This document shows positions 1 to 9,305 of a DNA stretch of 64,000 bases, one piece after another; within the stretch, counting starts at the first letter, position 1, and the number at the start of each line of letters is the position of its first letter. A program made the position numbers and the translations under genes. This DNA is from Pictodentalium vernedei. Taxonomy: Eukaryota; Mollusca; Scaphopoda; Dentaliida; Dentaliidae. The DNA is taken from NCBI GenBank assembly GCA_031216915.1, contig CM062292.1, positions 71,716,956-71,780,955 on the forward strand. Reading direction: 5' to 3'. Under the pieces are notes generated by a model. The model did no database searches. It was not told the origin of the DNA and was given only the letters and a program-made list of their open reading frames with translations.

Positions 1-1
1 G

Positions 2-280
2 GATTTCAATCAAATCTTTATTTATACTGACATAGAAGATTATACATTTTTAGGTGATATTGAAGCACCTATTTTACGTGTGATTCCATTTGAATCACAT
101 AAAGAGTCTTTGCATACTCATATAGAATTTGATAATGTACATTACGTACCAGTATCAAAATCTTATTTTGATCAGATCACTATAAATATAAATGGGAACA
201 CTGGTAAACCCATTCAGTTTGCAAGTGGCAAGACAGTTGTCAAGTTGCATTTTAGACAGAGACATAAATTAAATTTGTAA
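2..280 (+). CDS. Penton-like minor capsid protein, C-terminal part (5' end outside window)
   Basis: The frame is open from base 2 to the TAA at 278-280, giving the last ~92 residues. The pattern (aromatic/acidic strand, APILRV, HYVPVS, FDQITI, GKPIQF, VKLHFR at the C-terminus) is the one I associate with the C-terminal jelly-roll of the penton-base-like protein of Polinton/Maverick elements and adintoviruses. In those elements it forms the capsid vertices. It sits directly upstream (3 nt) of a small basic protein and the major capsid gene, as expected for a morphogenesis cluster. No break is visible in the part present. The family call rests on remembered motif pattern, not on a search. Confidence 0.6.
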   Translation, partial: DFNQIFIYTDIEDYTFLGDIEAPILRVIPFESHKESLHTHIEFDNVHYVPVSKSYFDQITININGNTGKPIQFASGKTVVKLHFRQRHKLNL

Positions 281-283
281 AAA

Positions 284-628
284 ATGATGCCGGTGTATCA
301 AGGTGTGCCACGGCAATATGGATATGGATTAGGATCTATTTTTCGCACAGCAATAAGAACAGCTGCACCATTTATAAAGCCAATTGCAAAAAATGCATTT
401 CAAACATTAAAGAGAGATGGATTAAGACATGGTTTAGAAATAGCAAATGAATTGATAAAAAAACGTAAAGCACCTAAAAACATTTTATTAACTCATGGAA
501 AAGATCTTTTGAAATCAGTTGGTGAATCTGCTTTAGGTATAAAAAGACAAAAACAAGAACGAAAACGTCAGTCTATGGTTCGTTCTCGTAGAGGTAAGAC
601 ACGTCAAAGACAAGCTTATTTAAAATGA
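284..628 (+). CDS. Small basic virion-type protein (Polinton pVI/pX-like)
   Basis: A 114-residue protein with an ATG (ATGATG) four bases after the upstream stop. The N-terminus is Gly/Tyr/Arg-rich, followed by an amphipathic Ala/Ile/Lys region and a strongly basic C-terminus (RKRQSMVRSRRGKTRQRQ). Small, basic, glycine-containing proteins beside the capsid genes are typical of the minor virion proteins of Polinton-like elements and adenovirus relatives, where they bind DNA or membranes inside the capsid. The frame is intact. Position and composition support the call; no sequence motif is decisive. Confidence 0.45.
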   Translation: MMPVYQGVPRQYGYGLGSIFRTAIRTAAPFIKPIAKNAFQTLKRDGLRHGLEIANELIKKRKAPKNILLTHGKDLLKSVGESALGIKRQKQERKRQSMVRSRRGKTRQRQAYLK

Positions 629-664
629 AAATCAAGACCACTTGATATATTTGATTAAAAAATC

Positions 665-1965
665 ATGATGTTACATGGATCTTGCAAACATTTTGGTAGT
701 AGTTTTGATCCAGATAATGTATCACCAACATCAAGTGGTATAGAAAATATTGGTGAAATTGAACAATTTCCTATTGCATCTTTAAATAATTCTTCACCGA
801 TAGAATTTTTAATTCCCAGATAAACAACCAAGTGGTTAGATCTTGCAGCATCTACACTAGAAGTTCAATTTAAAATTACAAAACAAGATGGGAGTGTTTT
901 TGGCTGGAGATACACAGATTGCTCCTATCAATAATTTTTTTCACAGCATGTTCAGTAAAATTGATGTTACACTGAATGGCAGTCTTATCACCACCAATAC
1001 AGATCTTTATCCTTATAGAGCATTTTTTGAGAATTTTCTTAGTTATTCAAGAGATGTGAAAAAAAACACATCTAGCTGCTAGTGAGATGTGGTATACAGA
1101 TACTCCTGGACACCACGCAGAAACAAGTAAAGCTTCATCTAACAAAGGTTTGACTGAACGAGCTAAATTAATTGGTGGTAGCAAAAATGTACAACTAAGA
1201 GGAAAACTGCATTTAGATCTGTTTGTGCAAGATAAGTATTTACCAAATGGAGTTGAGATGAGAATTAAATTGCATCGTGCTCCAACTAAATTTTGTTTGA
1301 TTGGTAGTGAAAATGGAAAAATAGAAATTCAAAAATCCATATTCAGAATACCGGCATTGGATTTATTTCCAAAATTTGCGAATGATCTTAATGCACAAAT
1401 AGATCGAACAAATTATAAAATGCCCATAAGACATAGTGAAATTAAAACTTTTACTATTGGAAGTGGTCTTCATTCAAAAATAGAAGACTATCTGTTTCAT
1501 AAACAGATGCCAAAATGAATTATTCTTGGTTTAGTTAGTAATCGAGATATAAATGGAGATATTGGCACTAATCCATTTAATTTTCAACATTTCGATTTGA
1601 ATAAGTTGGAAATCACAACAGATGGACATTCCATTAAAGCACGTCCCTTTGAACCGAATTTTGAAGGTGGACTTTATCTAAATTCATATTTATCATTGTA
1701 CGAAGCTATGGGCTATTTTGGACAAAATCAATCATTTAATTTATCTTTGCAGGATTATGCAAAAGGGAATACTCTTTGGGGTATTGATTTGACACCTGAT
1801 CAGAGTAGTAGTGGGCCCTTGGCTCACCCAATAAAGTCTGGCAATCTTAGGTTTGAACTTCAGTTTGCTCAAGCTCTTCCAGAGGTGATCAACGTTGTTG
1901 TCTATGCAGAATTTGATAGTGAGATAGAAATCAACAAATTCAGAGAAGTGATATTTGACTATTAA
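665..1965 (+). pseudogene. Major capsid protein (double jelly-roll), broken
   Basis: Three open segments together match the layout of the Polinton major capsid protein, known in invertebrate annotations as F54H12.2-like. Recognisable blocks in order are an IEF.IP strand, ADGS/AGD-like turn, H..FS..DV.LNG, YPYRA..E, W(Y)DTPG, the P.G..M.IKL.R strand and a C-terminal FNLS..D..KG...WGIDLTPD block. Breaks: in-frame TAA at 821-823, a shift near 890-900 in a T run, a shift near 1065-1072 in an A8 run, and an in-frame TGA at 1516-1518. The gene cannot make capsid. The last segment ends at the TAA at 1963-1965, five bases before the next gene. Confidence 0.7.
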
Positions 1966-1970
1966 ACAAG

Positions 1971-2315
1971 ATGAGTCAGTGTGAACATTGCAAGATGTGT
2001 AAAGAAAAAATACAAACATTATTTCAAGAATGTGTAGTGATAGAACTGACAAAATCCATTCAACAGAAAATGAAAAATATCTCTGAAGAAAATCGAACCA
2101 ACACAACAACATTAATAGATATAAACATTGCAGAGTGTTTACAGAAAGTGTGTCCAGTGACTATACTATATAATCTACACAAGAGAGCAAGAAAAATAAA
2201 CATATTAGAATATTGTGCTCATATGGACTTTGAAATAGACTGCCAAAAAGACATTCAAAAGTGGGCAGATTTAGTTAAAAGAGACTGGTCATATTATACA
2301 CCATATCTTGATTAA
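1971..2315 (+). CDS. Small cysteine-containing ORF of the Polinton-like cluster
   Basis: A 114-residue frame starting six bases after the capsid stop. The first 11 residues hold three cysteines and a histidine (CEHCKMC), a possible small metal-binding knuckle; the rest is mainly charged helix, ending in an aromatic tail (WSYYTPYLD). I do not recognise the family. It lies between the capsid and protease genes and overlaps neither ATG, so a role in virion assembly or regulation is guesswork. The frame is intact. Confidence 0.4.
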   Translation: MSQCEHCKMCKEKIQTLFQECVVIELTKSIQQKMKNISEENRTNTTTLIDINIAECLQKVCPVTILYNLHKRARKINILEYCAHMDFEIDCQKDIQKWADLVKRDWSYYTPYLD

Positions 2316-2349
2316 CGGCTCCGTGCCAGCCTTTTTCAAGGCTAAGAAG

Positions 2350-2811
2350 ATGGAAACCATACAATTACAAACTATACTTGACAGTGTTCAAAGGTTATCA
2401 TCCTTAAATGGAAAAGTGTGTTTGTTACCAAAACAAAAACCTAAACACAGACAAGCATATATTGTGAACACAGATTCATCAAAAGAACCAGGAGAACATT
2501 GGATAGCAATATATTTTAAAGACAATCATTCTGCTCTCTACTTTGATTCATATGGTTTACCACCAATAGATAGAGACATATACAATTTCATAGTGAAAAA
2601 TACAGATTCCTGGACAATAAATACAATGAGACTACAAAGTGAATTTACTGTTGTGTGTGGAATGTACTGTATATTTGCTTTAGATCATCTTGCAAGAGGA
2701 TATGATTTAGAGACAGTTCTTACTATCAAATTTGATCCAAGAAATTTCCAAGAGAATGATAGAGATGTTCGACGATGGTTTGAGCAAACTTATAGACACT
2801 ATTTGAAATAA
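2350..2811 (+). CDS. Adenain-like cysteine protease
   Basis: A 153-residue protein from the ATG at 2350. The frame is open further upstream to 2308, but only through non-ATG codons. It carries the adenovirus-protease (C5) signature in order: GEHWIAIYF (catalytic His) at about residue 50, FDSYGLPP (acidic residue) about 20 further on, and VCGMYCIFALDH (catalytic Cys) near residue 105. In Polintons and adintoviruses this enzyme processes capsid precursors. Length is close to the ~150-200 residues of other mobile-element copies. No break is visible, unlike the capsid gene upstream. AATAAA-like signals lie just after the stop (2815-2830). Confidence 0.75.
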   Translation: METIQLQTILDSVQRLSSLNGKVCLLPKQKPKHRQAYIVNTDSSKEPGEHWIAIYFKDNHSALYFDSYGLPPIDRDIYNFIVKNTDSWTINTMRLQSEFTVVCGMYCIFALDHLARGYDLETVLTIKFDPRNFQENDRDVRRWFEQTYRHYLK

Positions 2812-3696
2812 CTGTAATAATAATAAATATCAGGTGTCAAAACAATCCCTCAGAGGTAATTTTTTACATTTTTTAGTTTTTAAAGTTTTTTTTATTCAAT
2901 CATCTATTATATAATTTTCGCCAGACATTTGTGTAACAGAGAGATAGGGTTTTTCAGTTATTTTTTATATTTGTTTCAAAATCAGATCACTTGAGTGATA
3001 TCAGTTTTTTATCTGTCTCCCAAGATTTTTTTTTTCAAAAAAAAAAAACCTTGGCTGTCAAATAAAAACTAGCATAAAAAAGAATCTTGATGTAAATAGG
3101 TTTTCTCATGGATAGGCAAACTCAGATCTCGGTGTATATATGTTCAGATTTCATTTCATTATAATGATTCAACTTTAAATACAGTTTTGTGTTTTGTTAA
3201 AACCTCTGTGATAGTTTAGTCGATTTTGTTAGGTTAGTCATACAATCCCTTTTTTTATCACCGTGTCCCTATTATTTCCCAACAGTACAAGAGTTAAGAG
3301 TCACTTCTCTTTTTCACTGAGAGTATTAGGTTTTAATATTGTATGCATACTTATCAAAAACTTTTATAGTGTAACCTGATATACAGTTTATACTGTAGAG
3401 AAAATTTTGATTGCTAAACATACATACTTTTCTTACTATAGAAAAAACAACTATCACAGAGAGTTCGACCACAACGCAAATCCCTAAGTTTTTTTTATTT
3501 TGTGCATGTGTTCTTGTGTTTTATTGTAAGCATAATTTCCTTATGCTCACAACAAAACACAAGAAGACACACAAAATGCCATTTCCCCATTTATAGAAGT
3601 TGTATGCACAAAGTGGAGAGATGACAACCCAAAACCACATGGATACCCCTAATATAAAATGATTTTAAAATAATATAGACATTGGGTCACACTCTA
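2812..3696. other. Non-coding A+T-rich stretch of the Polinton-like element
   Basis: No convincing gene. It holds homopolymer A and T runs around 3030, a short inverted repeat (CTCTGTGATAGTT near 3204 against AACTATCACAGAG near 3450) and a strong hairpin annotated separately. Confidence 0.4.
3497..3577. repeat. Hairpin, ~37-bp imperfect arms
   Basis: The left arm 3497-3535 and right arm 3541-3577 are reverse complements with few mismatches (core CTTGTGTTTT against AAAACACAAG). The loop is five bases. Confidence 0.7.
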
Positions 3697-3699
3697 GGG

Positions 3700-3798
3700 A
3701 AGGAACTGTTTTTTGTCTTTTTATATAACAAAGACTTGGTTGTGTACATGAGAAGATATATCTCTTTCTAATATTGTGGGTTAGCCCTGAAAAGGGCC
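3700..3798. repeat. Left arm of ~98-bp inverted repeat bounding a two-gene cassette
   Basis: Reverse complement of 5058-5155 with few mismatches. Both arms contain a 16-nt stem-loop at the inner edge, then AACCCACA or ACCCACA, then AATATTAGAAAGAGATAT and a further ~55 bp shared. The arms frame 3799-5057. Confidence 0.8.
3783..3798 (-). terminator. Histone-type 3' stem-loop, minus-strand gene
   Basis: Read on the minus strand this is GGCCCTTTTCAGGGCT: six-base stem (one G-U pair), loop TTTC. A-rich sequence precedes it and AACCCACA follows, then AGAAAGAG ~15 nt downstream as a possible histone downstream element. It starts 13 nt after the minus-strand stop at 3812. The canonical metazoan replication-dependent histone mRNA element is GGYYCUUUUCAGRRCC followed by ACCCA, so the match is close. 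Confidence 0.65.
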
Positions 3799-3811
3799 GT
3801 TTTTAAGATCT

Positions 3812-4213
3812 TCAAAAGGGTAGAGAGCTATGTGATAAAGCCATCTCTTCTTCGGTGAAGAATTCACCTTCCCACACGTCTATGGTTGTTTCTAACATCT
3901 CAGCTTCTGTGAAACATTCTTGTTCCCATGGGCACCTTTTCCCCAGAAAAGCTTCCTCCTGCATATGTACGGGGAGATCAAATCAGTGCTAAGGTCGATT
4001 CTTGTACTGGATCTCCCCGAACGGATGTGTGGCGGCTTTGACGAAAGGGTGGTTTTCAATCTTCTTAAGTTGTTCTTTCATGGGAAGTGTTGCCGACCAC
4101 CACTTTCTCAAAGCCAAGGCGAATTCTTCATCGGCCCTCTGTTTCTTGGTTCTCTCATAACTCTCTACGGAACTGTAATTGATCTTTGTTGCCCCATGTC
4201 TTTTTCCTCTCTG
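3812..4213 (-). pseudogene. Minus-strand ORF of the divergent cassette, probably broken
   Basis: On the minus strand one frame runs from about 4213 to 3812, interrupted only by TAG-CAC-TGA near 3986-3994. The upstream part (about 72 codons) contains a charged region with ALRKWW and MKEQLKKIENHPF; the downstream part begins at the ATG at 3964 and reads 50 acidic residues to the TGA at 3812. Upstream, an ATG at 4197 is in another frame and stops after ten codons, so either a frameshift or splicing is needed to use the full frame. Codon pattern looks coding, but I recognise no family. It is transcribed away from the palindromic promoter at 4273-4470 and ends in a histone-type stem-loop. Confidence 0.45.
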
Positions 4214-4272
4214 TCAAATATGATTTCTTGAGTCAGATGATGAAATGTATCCAAATCCTCAACTCACCTTCT

Positions 4273-4470
4273 TTTTATAGACAATGCGAGGATCGAAAAT
4301 GCACTGAAGAATGCTCACGCGACAATTTTGATCGAGTGCAGGAAAAAATTGTTGACATCCGACGGCTGTGATAGTAAACGTCTGTTATCAACAATTTTTT
4401 CCCGCACTCGATCAAAAATGTCGTGTGAGCGTTCTCCAGTGCATTTCCGATCCTCGCATTGTCTATAAAA
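4273..4470. promoter_or_regulatory. Palindromic bidirectional promoter
   Basis: Arms 4276-4358 and 4385-4467 are reverse complements at roughly nine of ten positions. A TATA box sits at each outer edge: TATAAAA at 4464-4470 on plus and the mirror (TTTTATA, 4273-4279) on minus. The plus TATA is 62 nt before the ATG of the 165-residue gene at 4532; the mirror TATA faces the minus-strand ORF. Each gene therefore receives the same promoter sequence. Confidence 0.7.
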
Positions 4471-4531
4471 TCTAACACACACTCCAGACAATTCATTTGA
4501 TAAAAAGCAATCGCCTGTTCTGCATTCAATC

Positions 4532-5029
4532 ATGGACGAATACAATATACTAGCTGATTTTAACGATTTAATTCGTATTGACAACTCATTGATGACACAG
4601 CAGAGAATACCAAACCAAAAGGATACCATACCAAGTGAGAGGGTGAATAATTCTTTTTCACAAGATGAAAAAAATGAAACATTATTACAGAAAATCCTGG
4701 AGACTCTACAGGACATGAAATCATCTGACCAAAAGATTGTTCTCTCAGCTGATAAGATTACAGTTCCTATAGAATTCAAAGTGTCGTCTCTTCCTTTAAC
4801 AGTTCCATATGAGTTGGCAGAACCGATACCTCAACCTATGAGAAAAAGGGGGCGTCAAGCTCGAAAACAGTTAGTGACTACATCCACACAAACAGATAAA
4901 GTAATTCAACAACCTATTCCAGACAATCAGCGTGAGGAAGAATCTGATGATATTGTTAAACCTAAAAAAAAGAAACGGGTACGATTCGATGGTCATGGAC
5001 GATACATGAAAAATATTGCTAACTGTTGA
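4532..5029 (+). CDS. 165-residue protein with NLS, TQT and RVxF-type motifs
   Basis: Intact frame from the first ATG after the TATA box to the TGA at 5027-5029. I recognise no domain. The N-terminal ~30 residues are acidic/hydrophobic; the middle is charged and likely helical. The C-terminal third is low-complexity with two basic clusters, a TSTQTDK sequence that fits the dynein light chain (LC8) TQT motif, and PKKKKRVRFDG, which combines a classical nuclear localisation signal with an RVxF-type PP1 docking sequence. Such a motif-rich disordered protein would suit a regulatory protein of a viral element. Its 3' end carries a histone-type stem-loop at 5058. Function is inference. Confidence 0.5.
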   Translation: MDEYNILADFNDLIRIDNSLMTQQRIPNQKDTIPSERVNNSFSQDEKNETLLQKILETLQDMKSSDQKIVLSADKITVPIEFKVSSLPLTVPYELAEPIPQPMRKRGRQARKQLVTTSTQTDKVIQQPIPDNQREEESDDIVKPKKKKRVRFDGHGRYMKNIANC

Positions 5030-5057
5030 GTGACTTACACTACATCAAAACAAAAAC

Positions 5058-5073
5058 AGCCCTTCTAAGGGCT
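5058..5073 (+). terminator. Histone-type 3' stem-loop, plus-strand gene
   Basis: AGCCCTTCTAAGGGCT: six-base stem, loop TCTA, which fits the UYUN histone loop pattern. AAAAAC precedes it, ACCCACA follows directly, then AGAAAGAG. It starts 28 nt after the stop codon. It belongs to the right arm of the inverted repeat and mirrors the minus-strand element at 3783. Confidence 0.6.
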
Positions 5074-5155
5074 ACCCACAATATTAGAAAGAGATATATC
5101 TTCTCATGTACACAACCAAGTCTTTGTTATAAAAAGACAAAAAACAATTCCCTTA
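5058..5155. repeat. Right arm of the cassette inverted repeat
   Basis: Reverse complement of 3700-3798. See the left arm. Confidence 0.8.
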
Positions 5156-5218
5156 TCCTTCAGTGGAAACTTATAAGCCAGAAATGTACTATAGGATCTG
5201 GTCATAAAGCATGATGCG

Positions 5219-5760
5219 GTGCCACTATAGCCCCAAGCAATTTTAACACGGCGTTTTCCATACGGTCCATAGGGTTAGTGTTAAATTGTGTAACTTATAG
5301 CCCCAAGAATTTATAGTTGTGAAACTTATAGCCCCAAGAACTTATAGCCCCAAACCTGAATGCACTGTGCCACCAGTGCATTCATGTTTGGGGCTACAAG
5401 TTCTTGGGGCTATATTATTTATTTATTGGTGTTTAAGGTCACATATTTCTGCACAATGGCTAACAATGACCATGACAGTTTTACGGGTGGAGGAAGCCGG
5501 AGTACCCAGAGAGAACCACCGAGCAACGGCGAGCAACTGTCAGCTCCCCAACATACCAACTCCACACAAGCAGGGTTAGCATTGTTTGAAGACAGGTGCA
5601 CCGTCGACGTGCAGTACGCCTTAGTACATAGCGTCACTCTTGGGGCTATAAGTTTCACAACTATAAATTCTTGGGGCTATAAGTTACACAATTTAACACT
5701 AACCCTATGGACCCTATGGAAAACGCCGTGTTAAAAATGCTTGGGGCTATAGTGGCACCC
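5219..5760. mobile_element. Palindromic non-autonomous element (GCCACTATAGCCCCAAG)
   Basis: Inverted repeats of ~120 bp (5219-5341 and 5638-5758) match almost base for base. A second, inner palindrome lies at 5330-5410 (GTGCATTCATGTTTGGGGCT against its complement). The motif TATAGCCCCAAG recurs eight times in both orientations. A SINE fragment occupies 5419-5635. Confidence 0.75.
5419..5635 (-). mobile_element. SINE fragment, antisense
   Basis: Reverse complement of the 3' two thirds of the SINE at 45513-45846, from its TTATTTATTGGTGTTT tail complement to AGTACATAGCGTC. The tRNA-like head is missing. It lies inside the palindrome loop, so it inserted there. Confidence 0.75.
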
Positions 5761-6480
5761 CCAACTACTACTAACGATAAATATAAAATCATTTGGTTCA
5801 ATTCTCCTACAATTTATTTCCAACAGAACTGTAATCCTTATTAAGCGAAAGCCATGAACCACTGCCAGATAACCTTAATAAAGACATCAAATACCGGGGC
5901 CGAATCTTCCAGGCCGAATCTTCCAGAGATCGAATCTTCCCGTTCCCCTTCCCAGCTGCGGATCGCCGTTAGATAGTATAGCGGGAGGTTTTCGGCCCTG
6001 ATTACCCGTAGCTTTGCCGGTGCAGCTAGTGTTAAATTCCCATAGGTACCGGTGCCATTGCCGGTGCAGCTTTTGCCGGTGCAAAAGTTCGGCTCCTTGA
6101 AGCTAGATCCGGCAAGTGGTGTACGTACTGTATAGTATGCTATGGTATGAAAAGTGATATATGTAAACACAGGGCTATGGGTATATATTATGGGTATGTG
6201 ATGAAAATGGAAGGGAAAGGTGACTTTTCTTGAAAGTTTTTTTCCGCGAAACGGTTGACGTTGCTATTGACGTCGTGACGTCATGATGCGCACGCGACGT
6301 CATAGAGACGTTTACCACTGTTGTTGTCCACTATACAATCTGACATAACGTTGTTCGGGTCAGGGGGTGTCGGACGTCTTGTAAGGGGGTGGGGGAGATC
6401 TGGTAGTGGTTGTATATATCCATGTTGGTATACTATTAGCCATTGGGTCTTCATATTATCCTATGTCTGCTATAGCTGGA
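5761..6480. other. Unassigned; short GCCGGTGCA repeats
   Basis: GCCGGTGCA occurs three times between 6015 and 6082 and CGAATCTTCC three times at 5900-5940. GACGTC recurs at 6260-6305. No gene seen. Confidence 0.35.
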
Positions 6481-7560
6481 TCAAGCAGTATTGTGGGGGT
6501 GGGGGTAATGCATGGTCACCCAATGTGATATTGCGAGATAGTCCTTGGTGGTTTAGATTGGCAGTATAGGATGAATGGTTGTGTTGGCCTATTACCCCCT
6601 TAGTACTATTTACCTAACGAATCCTTTGTATTATCTTATGGCTGGTATTTAGTTCGTAATGCTAGGTCATGCAGTATTATAATCGTTCGTTTAGAAGTGG
6701 GGCTTAGGATGCATTGTATATACCGCTGTAGGTCCTCTGTTAGTCCTCGGTATTATTAACCAACCCATTGCTTTGTATTATTATGACTGGTATAGGTAGT
6801 GCGTTATGACAGGTCCAGTGGTACTGTGGGATGGGGGTGGGAGTAATGCCTGGTAGTATAGAACGGCAGTGTAATATGGGCGATATATACCTCTGTGTGC
6901 CCCCGAAAGTCATTGGTACAGCTAATCGACCTAATGTTTTATGTGACTGGTCTAGGTAGTATGTAAGACCAGACGTTATTGTGGGGGGGGGGGGGGGGGG
7001 GTAATGCATGGTAGACTAGTGTGGTAGTATGGGATGGACGTTTTGTACCCCTACAGGTCCCATGTTAGCCCTTAGTACTATCAATCCACCTAATGCTTCA
7101 TGTTATCCTATGACTGGTATATGTAGTATGCAATGATAGGCATAGGGGTATTGTGGGTAGGGGTAATGCTTGGTAGTTTAGAACGGTTGTATAGTATGGG
7201 TGGTATATACCCCTATAGACCCCCTGTTAGTGCTTGGTACTATTAACCAGCCGATTGCTTTGTTTTATTATATGGCTGGTATATGTAGTACGTTATGGTA
7301 GGTCTAGTGATATTGTGAGGGTGAGGGTAATGCTTGGTAGTTTAGAACGGTAGTATAGCATAGGCTGTACATACCCCTGTAGGTCTCTTGTTGGCCCTTG
7401 GTACTACTGATCCACCAGGTGCTTCATATTATCAAGCGTTATTCTGGGGTGGGGTTAATGCCTGGTTATACAGAACGGCAGCAGAGTATGGTTGGTATAT
7501 TCCACTGTAGGTCTCATCTTCACCGTTGATAGTATTAACCTACCAAATGCTTTGTATCAT
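6480..7560. repeat. Diverged tandem array, unit ~160 bp
   Basis: The block GGGGTAATGC..GGTAGT...TATATACC.CTGTAGGTC...TAGT.CTTGGTACTATTAACC..CC..TGCTT recurs. TAATG anchors fall at 6506, 6844, 7002, 7164, 7328 and 7456, i.e. spacing 158-164 bp with one missed unit and a short last one. A run of 19 G lies at 6983-7001. Confidence 0.75.
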
Positions 7561-7841
7561 TCTGTTACTGGTAAGGTGGTACGTAATACCAGTAGTTCCT
7601 ATCCTATTCCGAGTCCTCTTGTTGTTTCATTTATCTAGACCACCCAATCAGTTCACTTTACTAGCGCTAACCAACCAAACAGATTGCTTCATCCCCGTAA
7701 TCTCTATGCAGAGTTATCTTCCTTTATTACAACGAAGTCCTATCCGATTCTCATCACCTCTATATCAAATGGCCACGTCCCATAGAATCCCTTTTTGTGA
7801 AACGTCTCTGGTTATGGAATCCCATTTTAGTCGTATGAGGC

Positions 7842-8215
7842 CATGAGGGCATGAGAAAAGCCATCAATGAAGCCTAATTTACTATCCCTCTTAGCCTCAT
7901 TTCAGTATTTAACAACCATATCCCCAGGCACCCCAATTTCGGCACCCATTTTTTGGAAAGCATATGGCCTTCGACGCCCCTTTTTGTCGTATGAGTCTAT
8001 GTGAAAAGCCCTCAATGAGGCCTCATTTACTATCCCGCATAGCCTCATTTCTTTTGAGGTCATGAGGGCCATGAAAAAATCCCACAATAAGGCCTAATAT
8101 ACTATCCCTCTTAGCCTCATCTCGGTATTTAACAGCCATATCCCCAGGCACCCCAATTTCGGCGCCCCTTTTTGGAAAACATATGGCCTTCGGCATCCCT
8201 TTTGTCGTATGAGGC
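7842..8215. repeat. Two direct copies, period ~220 bp
   Basis: ACTATCCCTCTTAGCCTCAT, then CCATATCCCCAGGCACCCC, occurs at about 7881-7930 and 8101-8150. The copies differ at few positions. A third partial match is at 8026-8050. Confidence 0.75.
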
Positions 8216-8259
8216 TAAGAGTCGTATGTGCGAGTGACTTGCACATACGACTCAGCCTC
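8211..8259. repeat. Hairpin, 19-bp arms
   Basis: GAGGCT..GAGTCGTATGTGC pairs with GCACATACGACTC AGCCTC around a nine-base loop. Two unpaired A. Confidence 0.8.
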
Positions 8260-8350
8260 ATTTCAGAAAAAGGGGTGCCTAAGACCTGGTATTGTATTAT
8301 TTGAGGATACCTATCGGAAATAGCTTATGGAGAATCCCTTTTTTGTCATA

Positions 8351-8405
8351 TGTGCTTATGTGAAAAGGCACAATGTGGCACATTGTGCCTTTTCACATAA
8401 GCACA
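8351..8405. repeat. Perfect hairpin, 26-bp arms
   Basis: 8351-8376 is the exact reverse complement of 8380-8405; loop GGC. Confidence 0.9.
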
Positions 8406-8423
8406 TGCTGGATGTGCCGATAT

Positions 8424-8953
8424 GTGGAGAAATATTCAGGAGATAGGTTTGTCCTGTGAATATAAGGACAGTACGTCTGTTAATAAGTACTTTCGTAAAT
8501 TCATGGCTCTGTTTCCTACCACCAGAAAAAATTTAACCAATGTTCAGAGAGTTAGAAAGCAAGTGTGACTCATCCTCTAAGTTTCAGCAGTTTGTGGGAT
8601 ATGTTGAAAGAAATTGGATCAACAGCAGAGTCTGGCTTCCACAGAACTGGAGTGTTTTCAACCAAAGTGTAAGAACCAACAATGATACTAAGGGGTGGCA
8701 CAATAGACTGAATGGTCGATCAGGTTGTAATGCACCATTTTATACTCTTGTGAATATTCTGCACACAGAAAGTCTTCTAGTGTCATTGAACACCACAATA
8801 TTATCGGAAAGGAAACTGCAAAAGCGTAAAAAAAAGCAATATAGACAAATACAATGTAAGCTCTTCGAGGCATGGAAGAGTTACATTCATGGTGAGGTGA
8901 ACACAAAACAATGGCAAAAAGTTTGTTCCAACTTAAACGGACCTACAATGTAA
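8424..8953 (+). pseudogene. MULE transposase C-terminal remnant (FLYWCH/MULE protein type)
   Basis: Upstream of the 137-residue frame that starts at 8540, the sequence from 8424 reads WRNIQEIGL..Y and YFRKFMAL, the helix pair that precedes the C-terminal region of FLYWCH/MULE transposase-derived proteins. A one-base shift near 8510 and a TAA near 8536 separate it from the frame beginning MFREL. That frame carries the typical YVERNWI, VWLPQNWSVFNQSVRTNND, GWHNRLN and HTESLLVSL blocks. The catalytic DDE core is absent. It is a dead transposase fragment; the family assignment rests on remembered motifs. Confidence 0.6.
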
Positions 8954-9120
8954 AACATTGACATTACAAACTATATTGTGTACAAAAATTAAAAAAAATA
9001 TTTGCACAGTGGCACGTTTGTAACGTGCCCCGTTCAGCCATCTATATTTATGAAAATCGAATGTATCGACATGAATATTACCATATATATCTAGTCACTC
9101 CCGACATTAACATATCTAGT

Positions 9121-9292
9121 CACAGGAACACGCTACAAACGATTTTTAAGAACAAAATAATATTTAAAATAACAAAATCATAACTGGATACCCCCCATCA
9201 TACTATACATGTACTATGATCGGGGTAGTCAGTTAAGAATTTTTAACAAATAATATTGTGTACATAAAAATCGTTTGTAACGTACCCCTGTG
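9121..9292. mobile_element. 172-bp fold-back MITE
   Basis: Ends CACAGG...CCTGTG. The arm CTACAAACGATTTTTAAG mirrors TAAAAATCGTTTGTAACG, and a central hairpin holds TACCCCCCATCATA against TATGATCGGGGTA. Autonomous partner not seen. Confidence 0.65.
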
Positions 9293-9305
9293 ATTATAAT
9301 ATCCA

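Noticed and set aside
3783-5073. Histone gene pair
   Set aside because: The 3' elements and divergent layout look histone-like, but neither frame has histone-fold sequence.
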